Source: Chloroflexota bacterium (GTDB taxonomy: Bacteria; Chloroflexota; Anaerolineae; Anaerolineales; Villigracilaceae). Taken from it: DNA of 5,847 bases. Of this stretch, positions 5,245-5,847 are shown in pieces (position 1 is the stretch's first letter; every line of letters begins with the position of its first letter). The notes beneath the pieces are model-generated. The model saw only the letters and a program-made list of their open reading frames with translations, did not search any database and had not been told where the DNA came from. The DNA is taken from the NCBI GenBank assembly GCA_021796155.1, contig JAJYOO010000177.1:1-5847 (forward strand), given 5' to 3'. Both the position numbers and the translations under genes were made by a program.

Positions 5245-5847
5245 CGTAGCTCTCCGTCGCTCGTGTAATCGCGTTGGTGATCAAAGTCAATGCAAGCAGG
5301 ATGAAGAATATGTATACGCAGAATGCGGCAGCAACACCATAAAGTCTTTGTTCGTTTATCAGCCGGTATGCTGTAGTAATTAGTATCTCAGTTTGTCGCA
5401 GGGGACCACCACCGGATAGGAAGTAAATCAGACTGAATAAATTGAACGTCATAACAATGCCGTAAACCGATGCAGGCACCATGGCGGGGCGCAGCAATGG
5501 CAGGGTGATTCGCCAGAACTGTTGAGACTCGCTTGCCCCGTCAATTCTGGCTGCTTCATACAAATCCTTTGGAATGCTTTGAAGTGCACCGCTGGCAACG
5601 ATGGTCATGAAGGGCCAACCAAGCCAAACATTTGTTATCAGCAACGCGTAATAAGAAAGCGTGAGCGGCAACCAACTGACCGGGTAGTTGACTTGATCAA
5701 TCCAATGAATGTGAAAAAGGTCGGGACTCAGACCAAAGAAGAATTTGCCCAGAATAGCCAATCCCTGATTGATCGCTCCGTAATCTGGGTCGAACATGTT
5801 GCGAAAAATATTTGCGACGATGATCTGCGGTAGAACAATGGGGAGTA
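5237..5847 (-). CDS. malF: ABC transporter permease, MalF-like, C-terminal part (5' end off the right edge)
   Basis: The minus-strand frame stays open to the window edge: 16 codons upstream of the first visible ATG (5797) read L-P-I-V-L-P-Q-I-I-V-A-N-I-F-R-N and belong to the conserved MalF region, so the true start lies beyond 5847. The visible 202 residues hold N-x-F-D-P-D-Y-G-A-I-N (about 16-26), typical of MalF, then an extracytoplasmic stretch, membrane helices, and the EAA loop E97-A-A-R-I-D-G103 with I-T-L-P116 (numbering from the first whole codon). A S-G-G-G-P-L-R-Q-T-E stretch further on is the usual G-G-P...T motif of CUT1 permeases. With MalG it should form the transmembrane channel of a maltodextrin importer. 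A binding-protein gene is expected upstream, off the window. The segment between Y-G-A-I-N and the next helix (about 27-60) looks somewhat longer than in short MalF proteins. Confidence 0.88.
   Translation of the reverse strand, partial: LPIVLPQIIVANIFRNMFDPDYGAINQGLAILGKFFFGLSPDLFHIHWIDQVNYPVSWLPLTLSYYALLITNVWLGWPFMTIVASGALQSIPKDLYEAARIDGASESQQFWRITLPLLRPAMVPASVYGIVMTFNLFSLIYFLSGGGPLRQTEILITTAYRLINEQRLYGVAAAFCVYIFFILLALTLITNAITRATESYDA

Noticed and set aside
1..5847. Mobile element, CRISPR, phage defence system, tRNA or rRNA
   Set aside because: I found no transposase or integrase motif, no terminal inverted repeats, no regularly spaced repeats with spacers, and no RNA-gene-like conserved segments. 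All coding space is taken by recognisable metabolic, transport and deacylase genes.

Overview
The window suggests a mesophilic bacterium of roughly balanced base composition, most likely an Anaerolineae-type Chloroflexota. That assignment is an inference from gene style: a thin-envelope-like lipoprotein with an Ig-like region, a lipoprotein amylase with a Pro/Thr/Ser-rich linker, and short 7-bp repeats in a gene gap. No rRNA or marker gene is present to prove it.

Layout from left to right. (1) Positions 1-222, minus strand: the 5' end of a lipoprotein gene that runs off the left edge. (2) Positions 223-319: a divergent intergenic region. (3) Positions 320-1078, plus strand: a complete sirtuin of the CobB/SIRT5 type. 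(4) Positions 1057-1094: a 7-bp-periodic sequence that forms a strong inverted repeat between convergent genes and overlaps the sirtuin stop. (5) Positions 1100-5847, minus strand: a maltodextrin/starch utilisation cluster. In transcription order (right to left) it holds a MalF-like permease (5' end off the right edge), a MalG-like permease overlapping it by 8 bp, a clear intrinsic-terminator-like hairpin, a secreted GH13 alpha-amylase lipoprotein, and a cytoplasmic GH13 neopullulanase/cyclomaltodextrinase-like enzyme.

How the genes work together (inference from family knowledge). The surface-anchored amylase cuts alpha-glucan outside the cell. The MalF/MalG pair imports the resulting maltodextrins, with a solute-binding protein that is probably encoded just beyond the right edge. 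The cytoplasmic GH13 enzyme degrades the imported oligosaccharides. No ATPase subunit or sugar-responsive regulator lies in the window. The sirtuin and the left-hand lipoprotein are transcribed separately and show no link to sugar use.

I see no phage, IS element, CRISPR array, tRNA, rRNA or obviously new system. The most interesting points are the terminator-like hairpin that abuts the amylase start codon, and the heptamer repeat that appears to supply the last codons of the sirtuin. All gaps between genes are under 100 bases and are described individually.
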